This document shows positions 1 through 14,006 of a stretch of DNA of 64,000 bases, one piece after another (positions within the stretch are counted from its first letter, which is position 1; the number at the start of each line of letters is the position of its first letter). The position numbers were made by a program, and so were the translations under genes. Source of the DNA: Acanthornis magna. Its lineage: Eukaryota > Chordata > Aves > Passeriformes > Acanthizidae. The notes under the pieces are model-generated. The model saw only the letters and a list, made by a program, of their open reading frames with translations, had not been told where the DNA came from and ran no database searches. The stretch is taken from assembly GCA_036785705.1 (NCBI GenBank), contig JAWUZG010000029.1, forward strand, positions 16,445,501-16,509,500, given 5' to 3'.

Positions 1-2376
1 TTCCTGGAGAGAAGGATAGATGAACAGACTAGCAAAATGCACGGCACATGCCAGTCATCAGCGTATTCTTCTCATGCTCCTACAAAACAAGGCTTTTGTC
101 TTAGTGGGGTTTCTCCTTCACAGTTATTAATGAGATTAACATTTTTTCTTTAATTAAAATTCCACCGATTTACTTGGGGATCTGGTACTGCAGTGCTGCT
201 GAAGTGCATGAATGGGCTCCTGCCTAATGCCCCAGGGTCTGACGGAGCCCATCAGCAGAGGCAGCAGCAGGAGAGCATCCAACGGCATATGTACATCTCA
301 GCACTCAAGGCACATTCGAGGGTAACTGAGGGAGAATTCCCACCCAGGTATCCAGCATGCTGACAGCTCCTGACTTTGTGTCTCTTCTCCTACCCCGGCA
401 CTGGCCTAAAGTATCAAACGGTCAGGGACAACACTGGGCCCTTCCAGCCCCTGAAGGAGTCAATAAGGAATAACACCTTCTGTCTCCCTCACGCTGGGCT
501 GTGCAGCTGGAGTGACTTTGAAGCCAGGGGTTTATTTTCTTTTGTTTCAACTTAGTCTGTCTGTAAAAGGGCTGGAATTCTAGAAAAGTGAAATGCATCT
601 CATTAAGTGTGAGATTAAAACTGGTTTTGAAAACATTAAAAGAAGCTTTTGGTGTCTGATCTTTATTAAAAACATTTTGGCCAAGCCCATGTTTTATTAA
701 AAACAATTAAATTAGTGTGTTCAGTATCTTGGAATTAAATGCATGCTTTTCATTTGAGAAGCTGTATGCATTTGCCTCCAGAAGTTCCATTTCCATATTC
801 ATGCAGAAAAAGAAGCATCAGGGAAAGAGCTCCTTCACTTTATAGAGTGATACCCTTAGGTAAGGCTCACCAGATGCACAGTTGTAGGGGAAGTAACAGA
901 GACAGAAAGTGTTAGTCTGACAGCCATCCAAATAGGGTGTTTAGGTTTTTCTTTTCATAAAAATGGAAATATTTTTCCTTTTCACTGCCTTGAACAGGTA
1001 TTTCTGCTGCTATAATTCTTTCTTACAAGGTATGGAGAATTTGTTGTTCGTGTGGTTTGGGTTTATTACCTGTAAACCAGCAGCAGAAAATGGATACATA
1101 CATCATAGACTCTTTCAGGCTACAAGTGTCTCTTATCCTCCAAAATAATATAGACCATTTAACTGCATCCATTTACTTCTGAAAGTGTTACTTCTTGGGC
1201 TTTATCTTTCCCTTCTCAGTGCTGCTTTTGAGCACCAAGTACTCTTTGAGTGATAGAATTAAAGGAGCTTCTTCTCTGTTGATGTTTCCTGTGTCTCCTG
1301 GCTATGGTGCCTCATCATGGTAACCCCAGTTGCCCTCCTTGTTGGGTTCTCATGACCTCCTTTTCCACCACTTCTGGCCTCCCCTTCCATGACCTCACAG
1401 CTGGGTAGGAGTTGCTTTGTTCAACTTGCCCAGTGGTGGAGGAATCGAAGAGCTAACTTTATGCTGGTGCCCAGGGAGAGAGAGGTTAAAGTTTGGACCC
1501 AAACAACACCAAGGTCAATGGAAATTTTTTCTGTTCTGGCCCCCTAGAGCCTTTGTTTGCTAATTAAGGGGCCTGGGGGAGAATTGAAAGACTGTCATGT
1601 GAAGCTGTGCTTTTTTTAGAGCCCATATCTTTTATACGTTTTGTTATTGCAACAATAGAAGTTATATATGAGGTCACATGCAGCCAGGCCTGCACTCGTG
1701 TTTGATCTGCGTGAGTGACTTTGAGTGGAGACTGATTTCTTTATTGTCTTCATTACTTTTTTACTTCGTATGGGTGAGATAGAGGCAAGTAAATAAAAGC
1801 ATCACATTGTCAAGTGCTCTGTGGTTTTGGGTGTCTTATTGGCCAAGTGCTCAGATGGAGGTGCTGAGGGCTGCTGCTTTCAGGTGTTCTTTTGCGTCCC
1901 TCAGACTATGACTGTTATTTTTGCTGATATTTTGATTCTATTGGAAAATAGAAAGAAAGATGCCTCAATTTGGGTGCCAAAAATGAAACCACTCAGATAA
2001 GAATTTATGCCATATCAGAGAAGGAGAAGCAGAAAACTTGTAGCTAAAGATCTAGCAAATGGGTCCAGGCTTAATTGTCATTGAATTTTTCAAACCCATG
2101 CAAATTAGAATATGTGTGTTTATCTGTTCCTGGAAAGAAAACTTAGCCACCAATGAAAAAGTGGTCTCATTGGGTTTATTTTTCTTCTGGGTGATTTCTT
2201 ACAAGCCAACCAACCAACAAAAACTTCAGCTACTCAGGTTTTTGTATTAATGTCAGGTCTTCTCTCTTTAAGATTATTTTCTAAATGCCAACATCTGATA
2301 AAATGGAAATCTGAAACAGCAAGAAAATCCCAGGGCAAATAACCAGCTCTTTTTCGTGTTTATCTAGCAACTTTGA

Positions 2377-2413
2377 TTTTTTTTTTCTTTTTTTTTTCTT
2401 TTTTTTTTTTTTT
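2377..2413. repeat. T-rich low-complexity tract
   Basis: 37 bases of T interrupted by two C, followed by AG. Unstable in length; it resembles a splice-acceptor tract but has no exon after it. Confidence 0.85.
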
Positions 2414-3861
2414 AGCATTTTGGGCCTTCTGGTGGGTTTGTATTTGTAGAGGACAGTGCAAAGAACAAGTCAATATTTATTCTAGTTAACTGATAAATAA
2501 CTGGGTGATTCAGAGAAACTTAGTAAGAATACCCTTGTCGTGGTCATTACTGACGTCTATGGGTTTATTGCTCTTGAGGTTTCTGCAGGAATCGGTAATA
2601 AAACCGCTAAACATAGCAAGAGCTCTGAATGTATGAGTTGGGTGCATACTGCATGTGGAGAGAGTTTGCGATCGCAAAAACAGAGGGGAGGGATCAGAGG
2701 TTTGCAATTAAGCTTAAACCCCAGCACTTGCACTCGTCAGAAAGGATTCATTGTTTATAAACTGCTCTGCTTTGCAAGGACTGGGCACATAATTAGCATC
2801 CTAACTTTTATATTCTTCATCTAAAAGGCTCCCCCTCTCTTTTGTACGGGTTATTCTCTATACAGTCATGCGAGCAGAAAAGGTGGCATATTTGGTATTT
2901 TCACTTAGTATGTACACCCTTTGAAAAAGGAAGTTTGGGAAATATTAGTGGAGTTTTTCTGTTTAAGTAGTTGAAGCTCTTCAACCAAGCTTTAAGAGCT
3001 CCCTTGCCACCGCCACAATCTCTTCCCGCCCTTTCCAGTTATCACCAACAGCCAGTACAGTACGGTCTGCTAGAGAACTTGTTGCTATCTGAAAAGTCTC
3101 CTTCTCTGAAGCTGCTTTGATTTCAACCAGCTGAGCTTCTAGACCTTTGCAGGCCATTAGAAAGCCAAACAGGGCTCTAAAACAGCAAACAGAAAAACAG
3201 AAAAATTATTTATAATGGAAGCTTTTCAGCTGTGGATTGAAACAATATAATACAGCATTAGAAGCTGGAATGTCCCCAGTAGAATAGATCTATGGTTGGA
3301 ATAAGGCTGCTAACAATTTTGGTGTGTAAGTTAAAGATGTGTGCCAGATGGCGTATGTTTAGTGTTTCTCTTCTCTAACAATATTTATGGTTCATACATT
3401 GGAAAAAAAGATCTGTGTACTAAAAAGTACAGACCACTCTGGTTAATATTTCTATTTGTGGTACATTGTTCAGCTTCTAAATAGCTCTGCATTTGGAAGA
3501 AGGAAATGTGATCTTGTTATTAAAAAATTGTTCTGGACCACTGCAATTGATAAGCACCTATTCGTAAAAATATCACTGAAATGATCCTGTGATATTTTTG
3601 GAAGTTTTTCTGTATCTGCAGTAGGGAAGAAAATCATGATACCCAGAACGACATCTCATTTCCTCATGAGACTAAACATTCTTGTGGCCACACCTTCTTC
3701 TCTGTCCTCTTTATTACCTTTTTGATAAATGTAAACCTTAAGTTCTGGCATGGGTTGTGTGGGAAGATGTTTTGTTGTTAATAAAACTCCGCAGGGCTAC
3801 TAGGTGCTGTTAACAGAGCTCATATCTCACCTTGCCTCACAGACAAGGGCCATCCAGATGG

Positions 3862-3990
3862 CATAGAGTGGTTTGAGTTGGAAGATACCTTACAGATCAT
3901 CTAGTTTCAACGCCCTGTCATGGACAGGGACACCACCCACTAGGCCAGGTTGCTCAGGGCCCCACCCAACCTGGCCTTGGACTCTTCCAC
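3862..3990 (-). mobile_element. CR1 LINE fragment (3' end), antisense in intron 1
   Basis: The + strand reads CATAGAGTGGTTTGAGTTGG, then GATCATCTAGTTTCAACGCC, CATGGACAGGGACACCACCC, ACTAGGCCAGGTTGCTCAGG and CCCAACCTGGCCTTGGACTC, which is the reverse complement of the avian CR1 3' end. Only about 130 bases are recognisable and similarity stops after CTCTTCC. The short open frames across it are artefacts of the repeat. Confidence 0.9.
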
Positions 3991-6900
3991 TGCTCAGATC
4001 CAGTCTACTGTCAGTGTCCATCCTCCTTGTGAATGGTTTTGGAGAAATCCATGTGCTCTCAGGCCCCAGGTTCTCTCTGTTCCTCTTATGTTTCAGCACT
4101 ACCGTACAAAATGGTGAATGTCCTCAGAGTTGGCACCGAGGCATGGCTACAGCTTTCCACTGAAATGTCTGAGATTTGAAATCTGCCAGCCAAAACATGC
4201 CTGCATTTAAAGTAAATTGCATTTAAATAATGTTAAAGCCAGAGTTTCTTTGCCAGCTATGGCTCCTATGTGGAGAGGGTTTATAGTCAGAGGAGTAAGT
4301 TGTGCAGGCTTTTGCCCACATGCAGCTTAGTCAAGGGGAAGTGTTGTTGCGGGGTTAAAATCGGTAGCTTCCCAAAAGAGGCTGATGCGGAGAGGCTGTT
4401 TGGGGAGTTGGGAATGACTCTTTTCAGGAGGGAAGCCTGTGGTATAGAGAGAAAATGCCCTGGGGAAGAAGAGAAATTGGAATAGTTTGCACTCTTGATT
4501 TGGTCTCTTTATGCTGGAATTCTGAATGAAAACTTAATGATTTAAAAGGTTTGGCTTCCAACTTTTAGGCTAGGGCTGTTAGAAAAGCAAAACATATGTA
4601 TTTCCTAACATATGCCAAAGCTTCTCATCTATGGTCCTTCAGAGGAAACAGAGGGAAATACTGGGGCCACTTGTTTCCCATTTCTCATCACGCAAGTGTC
4701 CTCATTTCTCCTTCCAGCTCTAAACCTTAGGAACAACACTGAAATTTTATCCAAATGTGTTACTGCCGAGTACAGAAACATTGCTGGAAAATCACTCACT
4801 GCCTATAAAATGTCACCTGTCTTAATTTGTCTGGTGAGACACTTCCCTAAAGGTTAATGAATACACTCACTCTCAAAGAGGAGTTTTGTGGCGGAGTTAA
4901 AGCCCCAGAGAGATGGAGAGAAGGAAGAGGGCTCAGCTGGCTCCTGAGAAGAAGGAAAAGCATCACCAACAGCTTTTCTCAACAAGCTCTTCAATGCACC
5001 ATCTCTCCTGCATGGTCCCTAGGACCACAGTTGCGAGCCATGGCTAAACCAGGTTATTAGAGCACATTAGGCATTTTCTCTTTCAGAGCACAGCCTTCTT
5101 TCAATTTCATACTTTGAAACCCTCAGATTAGGCTTCTATCATGTCTTGTACAAGACTGGTTTGTAGCTTATCCTACAGAGCAGAAGAAGTTCAGTTAGAT
5201 TTTAGGGTAGGTCACATGTGTGTTCTTTCTCTTAGAGGATCCTCTTCCCTCTGGGTGATGAGGACAAGCTACCCTGGAGTCCCTTTGACAGCCTTTTTGT
5301 TATTTGTTCCCAATCAATATGCATCCTACAAGGCTTCCATAATTTTCGTATGCAAATATTTGCCTAATTATATTATCTCACTTTTTTGTAGTCATAGCCC
5401 TATCTGTCTTCTCTCATACATATAGAGTAACAGCAAGAAAACCCAATTCCTCCCCATCTGGAAGCTGATCAGTGGATACTGAGCCATCAGAGGTGATGCT
5501 TCTTTGGTTTGCTGGATATATATGTATATATTTTCCTGGAATTTAGCGGTCTTTGTAGTCTGTATGTATTATATTTCTAGGCATCTCTCTCCTTCCCTCT
5601 TGAGGGAACTTCTCATAATGATTCTGTTTACAGCATTTTTTTGGACTTGTGTGACAAGGAAAAATGAAAAAATCTGCAATATGAGAGTTTTTCCGGAGAA
5701 AGGCAGTAACACATACATCTGGTTTATTATGGTACTGTTTAGAAGGAGGAAATCTGGGGGCATGGGGTTAGGTTTTGTTTGTGCTGCCTTTTTCTTTGGC
5801 CTCTCCTACCACACAGAGGCACAACCCCTGCCACTTGAATTGACCAGACACCTTTGGACTGTCCTTATGTTGCTGATGCAGTAGGTGTTCAGCAGCTGCA
5901 TTACTGGCTGCAACAAGGAAAAGCCTGGAGCCTTTTCTGTCCTGGAATTGTTATGGAGTGAAGTCTAAGGGCATGGTCTCCCCATATTCCAACATGGTAC
6001 CAAGGTGCAAAATTATCAAGGTGTGGTTATTTGCTAATTTCTGCTGGTTGGCAGGAAATACAGTGAGACTGGGGCTTCTGCATGAGGCAGCGTGCATTCA
6101 GTGGAGTCAGTGCCCGAATCAATCAAAGTGCACTTAAAGAGCCCAAAGGAGCACTGGGGAGGGTGTCCACATGTCCACGAACTGAACGGATTTCTTTCCT
6201 TACCAGCACATCCCTTACCTGACCTGAGGCAATAACATGGACATGCTTTTCAAAGGGACACCTTCAGAGGAACACCCTGGCCGCTGCAGAGATTTGTACA
6301 TGTCTTGGTGGTTCCCAAGGCCACAGACTGTGGTCTGTGGATTTCTATTAAAATAGAAATGTTGCAAACTCTCTTGGGATGACTGGGGCCATGCTGGTGA
6401 CCCATGACATAGGCTGAGGCAGGTGGCACTGCCTTCCAGTCCTGGAGCCTGACTTGCCCTTAGGAACAGGATTTTCTTTTATCCTTCTGTAGTAATGGGT
6501 ATTTTGTTGGTGTTTGTTGTGTAATACCACTGGCTTCTTGTTAAAGGTCAGGTTTTATGAAAAGCCACTGTACATGCGTTAGGTTTAATGGCATGACATC
6601 AGAATAAGGAGGAGCTGGTCCAGAGGCTTCCACACTGAGACCTAGACTGACTTAAGTGTAGGTCTCATGTTTTCCAGCAAAGTTACCATGCAGTCCACAG
6701 CATGCTGCTCCTTATGCTTAAAGCACTGCAGACTCTTCAGCCCTTTCTTTAAGCAACAGGCATGTTATCACTGCTGTTATTGAAGCCTAATGCAGGAATA
6801 CAACACTTTCCCTACTCAATCACACCTGGTTAAGAACTGTGTGTGCTGACCTTCTCCATTTTTTGGGAATTGTCAGACCTCACATCTTGCAGTGCTGGTG

Positions 6901-9900
6901 GTGGTTTGCTTTGAGGGCTCCATGATACTCCATCTGTGTGTGCAATTAAGCAGAAGTTTTTCCAAGCTGAAGGTCCCAAGCAACAAAGAAGCCTTCTTGT
7001 CTAATAAATCCTGCAGATGGATCTGGCCAGGAAATTTTTCTTTTATGTCTCCTTTAGTTTTAAATTTAATTTTTATAACTTCAAGGGCTTTGTATAGATG
7101 TACATTTCCTTTTGTGGATCATGACATCACGGTCATGAGACTGCAATCTCAGCTGGGTTTTGCACACAGGAACGATATCTGGTTGTACAGATGTTTTCAG
7201 CAAACAGTTATATCAGAGATATCTTGTAAGAACATTTGTTATAATTTTTCTATCTGGGTGTTGGGTTTTTTTTTTTTGCTTCCCAGCAAGATAAAAGAAG
7301 AGCTGATTTGATGCGTGAAAGGAATGTTGGTCTTAAACCAATTGTTTGTTATTTTCTCGAGACCAGTATGAGGGAGAAAATGAATTGGGTCAACAGCAAT
7401 TGACTGATCTGCAGTCTGTTTTTCTTCAGCGTTCTCAAAGTCTCTGAACTTTCATCCAGTTCTTCTCATTGGAAAAAAAAAAAGGATAACACCTGTGTCA
7501 TAGAATTAAGCTTTTTGATTCTTCTGGTGAAGGGGCTAAGAAGAAGAAGACATTTTTGTTTATAGTTAACATTTTGTTACTCTAATGCTTATTACTACTG
7601 AGTGAAGTATGAAGTCTCTTGAAAGAGTATAAGGGGTTTGCTGCAGTAATAGACATATTTAAGTAGAAAATTAGGGGAAAAATCAACTGTGTGTGCAGAT
7701 TTCATGGATATTCTTTAAAATTGCTGTTTTAAATGTATTTTCTGTTTGTAGTTTTTTTTCAGCAGACCTGCTTTAAGAACATATGTGTAAGTAAGTGAGT
7801 TTCATGCTATTGCATTATGAAGAAGGTAACGTAGGAAAAGAATTTGAAGCTGAAACTCATGGCAGAGGTACATACTAGATGTTCTTCTTACAACCAGCTA
7901 CTTCATAAGCAGCATTAGTGGACTCTATGAATGTATTTTCCCAGATTAATAGTATTTGAAGCTCATGAGAGATACTTAGCCTTTGTTATATGGTGTAACT
8001 TTGTTGCTCAGCAAATATTAAGTGCCTAATTCTGCTCTTCTGAAATAATTTGGATCTTGGCTGCATATCAGATTAAGTGTAGCTACGAAGCTGTTGTGTT
8101 ATATTTAAATATGTTTCTGATGAGACTCTTAGAAGTTAATTCTGCCCTTGTTATTTGGCACAAGGGAACTGGTTGTGCTCAGTATCGTAATTCAAGTATC
8201 CAGTAAAGGAGTCAAAATGACATGCCACTATCTCTAGAGCTCCAGCCTTACAGGAGCTCACATTTACTGTTTTCCTTTGCAGGGTGCTGCCATAACAAAC
8301 TTAAATGAGCATGTGGCATATATTGTCAATCCAGTCTAGTCTGCAAATAACACTGCCAGGGCCAGAAATAATTTTGTTCTTTGATAGAAGAATCAGTGGC
8401 TGTATTTATTTGTAATAGTTGTATTAGAATTGTAGTTCTCAAATGGGCATAGTGGCTTTTGTAGCATAGGAGGCCTTTTCCTGGTGTCATGTCTATAACG
8501 GAAACTTTGAGAAAGGACGGAAACAACCTTTGAAGATTATTTTGTGCATGGACATTTTCAAAATATCTTAATATTAAACCTTTTTCTCTCTCCCTTGCAA
8601 TTATATTGTTTATGAAGAAATAAGATGATCATGATTTTTTTGGCAAAGAGGTTTTCTGGGGGAAACTGCCTACAACTGAAATATAAGCAGATCTTCAGCC
8701 CCTAAATTGTCAGTCGTCTGTCTGGGGTCTAAAAAAGGTGTATATCTCATTCTGAACAGATTTTTGCTATTTAGGGTAATTGTGTTGATAACAGCAGTCT
8801 CATTGATTTAGGATTTTAATAGAATCTTCAAGTGTCTTTAACAATCTCTAATGACAAAAATGTGCAACAGCTGGAAGTGTGCTCTAGTCTCTTTTGAAGT
8901 TCTGTGGTCCCAAAACACTAAGTGTAGTTGGAGGGTGCAAAGAGGCACACTTTTTCCTCATACTACAACATCTTACCTTTTTTTCTGTCCCTAATCTTAT
9001 GCACTTTTTGTTGTTTCTTTCAGTTATATTAATTCCATATGGGAGTGTTAACGTAAACGACTTATCCAGTCTAGGAAATCAAACATATTAGAAAGCCTGG
9101 TCTATGCATTACCACTTTCAGAGCCTTCAAAAAAGTTATTTGATAGTGAGTGGTGGTAAAAAAGATAGAAAGGATTTTTCTCACTCTGTAATTTTCATTA
9201 AGTTTAAGCAGGAAAGATTTCAGCTGAATTTCTAATATGCAGGAGGAGGAAAAAACTGTTAAGATCCTCTGGGTACTGCAGAGTGAGTTGAAAGGCAGAG
9301 GAGTGGTAGAGGTAACTTCTGTTTTTCCTTGCAAATGAAAGGTTATGTTTACCAACTTGGAAATGTTTTGGAAAACCAAATGATTGCCTGTTCATCAATT
9401 CTAGAGCCATTTTGGAAGCTTTTTAATAGGTTTTTTAATGTAGTCTACTGCCTACAAGCAATTTTTGCGTAACAACAGGATGTGAACTTCTTTTCACATA
9501 GATGGTTTTAATGGTGCCAGAAAAGTACTTCCTTGTGTAGTAATATGAGTGATGGCAAAATGTGTGTTCCTGGTCTTGAAGGTAATCATTGCAACCCTCC
9601 TAGAAATACTGTGTCTGGGAGCACACATTTCATTGAAGTTGCTCTTCTGCCCAAAATCTGGAATTCCAAGCAGATTTCGCAGGAAGTTATGGTTCGATCA
9701 TCTCAGGTGGACACTAGGCAGCTGTGGCCATTTAGTTGCTGTGCCCCTTCCAGAAGCAGAGATCTTCCAGAATCCTGGTTCAGGCAGGTCCAGTCCAGAG
9801 AACATGGGAGAGAGTGCTCAGCTGGGAAGTCTGGAAAGGATTTCTCCTCTTGGTCTGGCAGAAACTGGAGCCTGTTGACTTTCAGGCTTTGGTTTGAGCC

Positions 9901-12900
9901 TGCATAGTAGCAGAGAAGATGCTATGAAGAGACTTGAGTATCATAGCTGCCAGAGGGATTTGAGTAATTCAGCTTGTTCCTAATTTTCTAATTTTTTGAT
10001 GCTCTTCTTTTTATATACTAAACCAGGCCTTATCCTTTCTGATTGAGTAATTTAACAGATTTAACAAATTTTAGCAGCTAGTTGTGTGGATGGAAGCTCC
10101 AGAAGCTGCATTTTAAAGAAATTTAAGATCCTATAGCCCAGGTTCTTTTGATGCAGGCCATGTTTGTATTTTTTGCTTAGGTACCTTGTTATAGGGGTTC
10201 TGGTTTTAATTTGTGCTACTCTGAGGACACAAGGATGAAAAGATGTAAATATAAATACATCTGAAAATGGGATTCCTTAGGGTCCTTGAGTGAACGTGTA
10301 AGAAAACAGGATGAAAAATACATTTTCTTGACTGATGACTTACACGAAGGCATAGAGCCTGCAGTGCAAAGCCTCCATGCTTTTCTGGTACCCAACCATG
10401 TTCATTTCATTTCATTGAGATTTTAATTTCTTTAGCAGTAGCAAGTATTCAGCTCTATGTTTTTCTAGGCAGAGAATAAAATCAGGTGCATGACTTCAGT
10501 GTTGAAACCCAATTCCTGTATTCACATTCATCATGTGAAAGATAATTTGAGCTCAGCCATGAACATTTTACATCTACACTGGCTTTAGACAACACACAGT
10601 CAATTTTTCTTAAGACAGAAGAGAATGCAAGTTCACTTCTCACTAGTGTAATTCCATGGTTTTCTTTTAACAATAAAAGGAGCCAGGGCAAAGCACAGAA
10701 CTGTTTACCTCAGGAAAATAAATTTATATCACCTTAGCAGGAAATTGAACTTTGATTCATGATAGAAAGGGGAAGAAAATCATGTAGGTATTTACTTCTT
10801 TGGACATCATACAGGGCTGTGTTGGTTATTTTCCTTTTGATTAATTAAATGGAATCTGTCAGTAAAGCACTGAATGCCAATTTGTCTCTAATGAGGTGAA
10901 ACACTCTAAGATGGTCTCTCAGTCATCTCTAAGTCCAGCACATTGCCATTGGAAATTAGCACTGCAAATACTAATTAAAGAGGTCCTGTTGGGCTGATGC
11001 CTGCTCTGTTAGCCCTTCTGAGCAAGCCACAGCCAAAACCTTGCTCACTTTAACCCATGCTCAAAGGTGGTATGTGAGCAGGCTCTGTCAGGAAAGAACA
11101 GAAACATCTTCATAGCCTGGTTCTCTTCTCTCTCTGTTTGCTACTTGAAAAGCCAATATTGTTGAATCTTTGCCCAGCAGCATCCATGAACCTTGGCTAG
11201 GAATTAGGAAAAAACCAAGAAACTACAATCAGTCATATCTAGCATCTTAATAAAGCAAGGACAGTTTCTGTAGGAGAGTGGGGACAGGCACAGTAGAAGA
11301 GATAGCCTTGCATTTAAAGATTTGGCTATTAAGACTGTGGAAAAACTGATTTATGCCTCCCTGCCTGAAAAGTGCAGATTGGCCAGAAGAAATAAAAAGG
11401 TGAAAAGCAGACCTGTTCCACCAGTGATAAAAAAGTCCATCAGTCAATCTGGTGGAAGAATCTCTTCTCTGCAGTAACTGTCTTCCGTGTGGGAAGGTTT
11501 GGGGGGTTTTTTCTGAAACATCTGGTTCACTCAAGGCGAGAGAAGATCTCATTGTTTACCCAGAGTGGTTCATATTGCAAATGCTGACACTTTAAAATAG
11601 TAGCATTCTCTTTTGGTATGTTGTTCATGGAAAGGCTGGCTTTCTGGCATGAAATAAAAGGGAAAACTGTGAGAAGCAGCTAATTATTGAAGGAATATTA
11701 ATAGAGGAATGACAGCTTGGACCCCCCCCTTCCCTCTCCTGCTAGGCTCAATTGCTAAACAGAAAAAATGGAGCTGAATTTCATTATTTGAAGTGTAGTA
11801 TCATTGCTGGTGAGTCACCAACTCCTATGGAGTTAAAACAGTACAAATCCTGTTATTTCAGGTGGTTGTGTAAACTGCTTAGTTTCTGTGTAATTCTGCT
11901 GCTCCTGGTAAACACAAGGCAGAGAACAGAATAGGAATAACCACTGCTTCTACTCAAACCTTCCCTAGTGAAATTCTGCTTTTATTTGAGGAGACCTAAC
12001 TTGAGTGGGTCTGTTCATAAAAAGGTACAAAATTAAGTCACCTTTTTCCCCCTTATTCCCACCAGACAGATCTGTGAGGCTCTGAAGCAAGTCATCAGCA
12101 GGCAGGATGAACTGTTTAGGAGCTAATAAAAATATTTAAAGACCGTGTAAATATACAGTGCATCCGTAGATAAACCCCTCCTGGTAACTAGATACTGGCT
12201 TTCTGTTCTCCCCACAAAAGACTGAAAATGAGGCATCTGCCTGTAATAGGGGGACAAAAAAAGGAGGAGTAGAGAGATCTTGCTATTCCCTTCGCTGCAA
12301 AACTCTCTCATAGGAAATAAAATGCTCTCACTAAGTCACTGTCACAGTCTTGACTGCCACCAAATTTGTGTCCCGTGTCCCTGCAGGCAGCTGACTTGGA
12401 TTTAAGCTGGAAGGCCAGGCCATGTCAGGTCAGTCAGGGGCGATCCCTGCTGCAGAGATCTGTACATAGGTGCGCCTGTTGGAGTTAATGGGTCACGAAT
12501 AATTTGCATTTTTAAAGGCATTTTCATTAATATGACACATGTCATTGCAGATGTATTCATGTGCTGGTACCAACAGTGAGTTCTGATAATTTGCTAAAAA
12601 GAAAAAAAAGGTTGTAAAAAAATTTGTAGATTTTTAGGAGCAGTCATGTCTCTCCTGTTCCCCCTCTCCAATTCCAAGAACAGACTTCTCAGATTCTGGG
12701 TTCAATAATTTTTCATCTATAAAGTAGATTTCAAGTGCAAAAAGACTGTGGAAGCAGACAGGGTTATGCTAATGTTGAGAAGGAAAAAAAAAGATCAATC
12801 TCGCCACTGCTCATGCAAAGCCCCTTCTGTGTGCCGAGATGGGCTCAGCTGTATATCTTTGAGGAGAAGAATAGGATGTGATCTCAGATAGTTTTGAAAA

Positions 12901-13980
12901 GGAAGGTGGGGTAGTATGAACACGTCTATTGGTTAACATTTTGCCTCTTCTTTACAAATAATAAGCTGCAAAGCAAGAAGGGACAGGTATGAGAGAAATA
13001 ATTGGGAGCTCTTGATTTTTCCCAGATGAGTCAGTCTTCCTGGGAATACTAACTTTGTCATTTATGCAGATGATCAAAAAAAAAAGTTGAGATTTAAGGA
13101 AATACTCTCAAATTCACATGGGGATTAACCATACTTTGAAACCTGCTTCACCCTGCCCCTGTTCGTGCTCCCTACTGCAGTTTTTGCATTGCAAAAAAAA
13201 AGCTAGTGTTGCCTAATTATTTAAGGCCATCCTGGAACTGGGCCATAAAACATGGATCTGGACAAGCACTGCCTTGCATGTTTTAGGCTATGGCCAGAGA
13301 CCCTATCACCAGGAACACTTGAGCATCCACAGGGAAAACCCCTCCAGTGTTCTTGCCAGTGCGGCAGGCACGAACATGATGTGATATTCAGGGCTGAATA
13401 GCTGGTAGTTTCAACGGGGTATTTTCCCATGGCAGCAGTTCAGGGACATGTATTTGCTTCAGGGCACAGGTAACTGCATTTATTGTTCCTGTTACTTGCT
13501 GTGTGCTGTGGACTGTGTTCTCCCCCATGTCTTTATCTCTGCAAGTCAGAAGATAGTGTTAAGTGAGGGTGGAATCTGGTTTAATAACCCCAAGTATGTG
13601 GCCTGTTGTACCCCCCTTTTGGCTGTCAGTCAGAGGGAGTATTAAGGAAATTATTTTATGGAGACCATTTCAAATTTTGTTGTTGTAGCACTAGAAATTA
13701 AGAAGGGAACTGTATCACAGTCCCCAGGAAAATTCATATTCTACTCTGTGTTATGTCAGATACACATGTGTACATTGGAGCCTCTTTGAAAATTAGCAGC
13801 CTTGATCAGCTACACAGATCAGCCCCACGTGCTATGATTTGCTTTGCTTCTGAGGAAAAACAGAGATGGGTGGTGATTCTGTGCAAGAAATCTGTAAGAT
13901 TTCTATGCCATTATTCTCTTCTTGCCCTGCTTGGTGCATCCACATCCTGGTAGATATTGCCCTGGAGAGAAAGGATGTCA

Positions 13981-14006
13981 GGGTGGTGGAGATGGTGGTG
14001 GTGGAG
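13981..14006. repeat. GGT/GGA-rich short tandem repeat
   Basis: Imperfect repeats of GGTGGA and GGT in intron 1. Confidence 0.6.

Noticed and set aside
9533..9907. Two overlapping plus-strand frames of 109 and 124 codons
   Set aside because: Overlapping frames without recognisable motifs or splice context; no support as exons.
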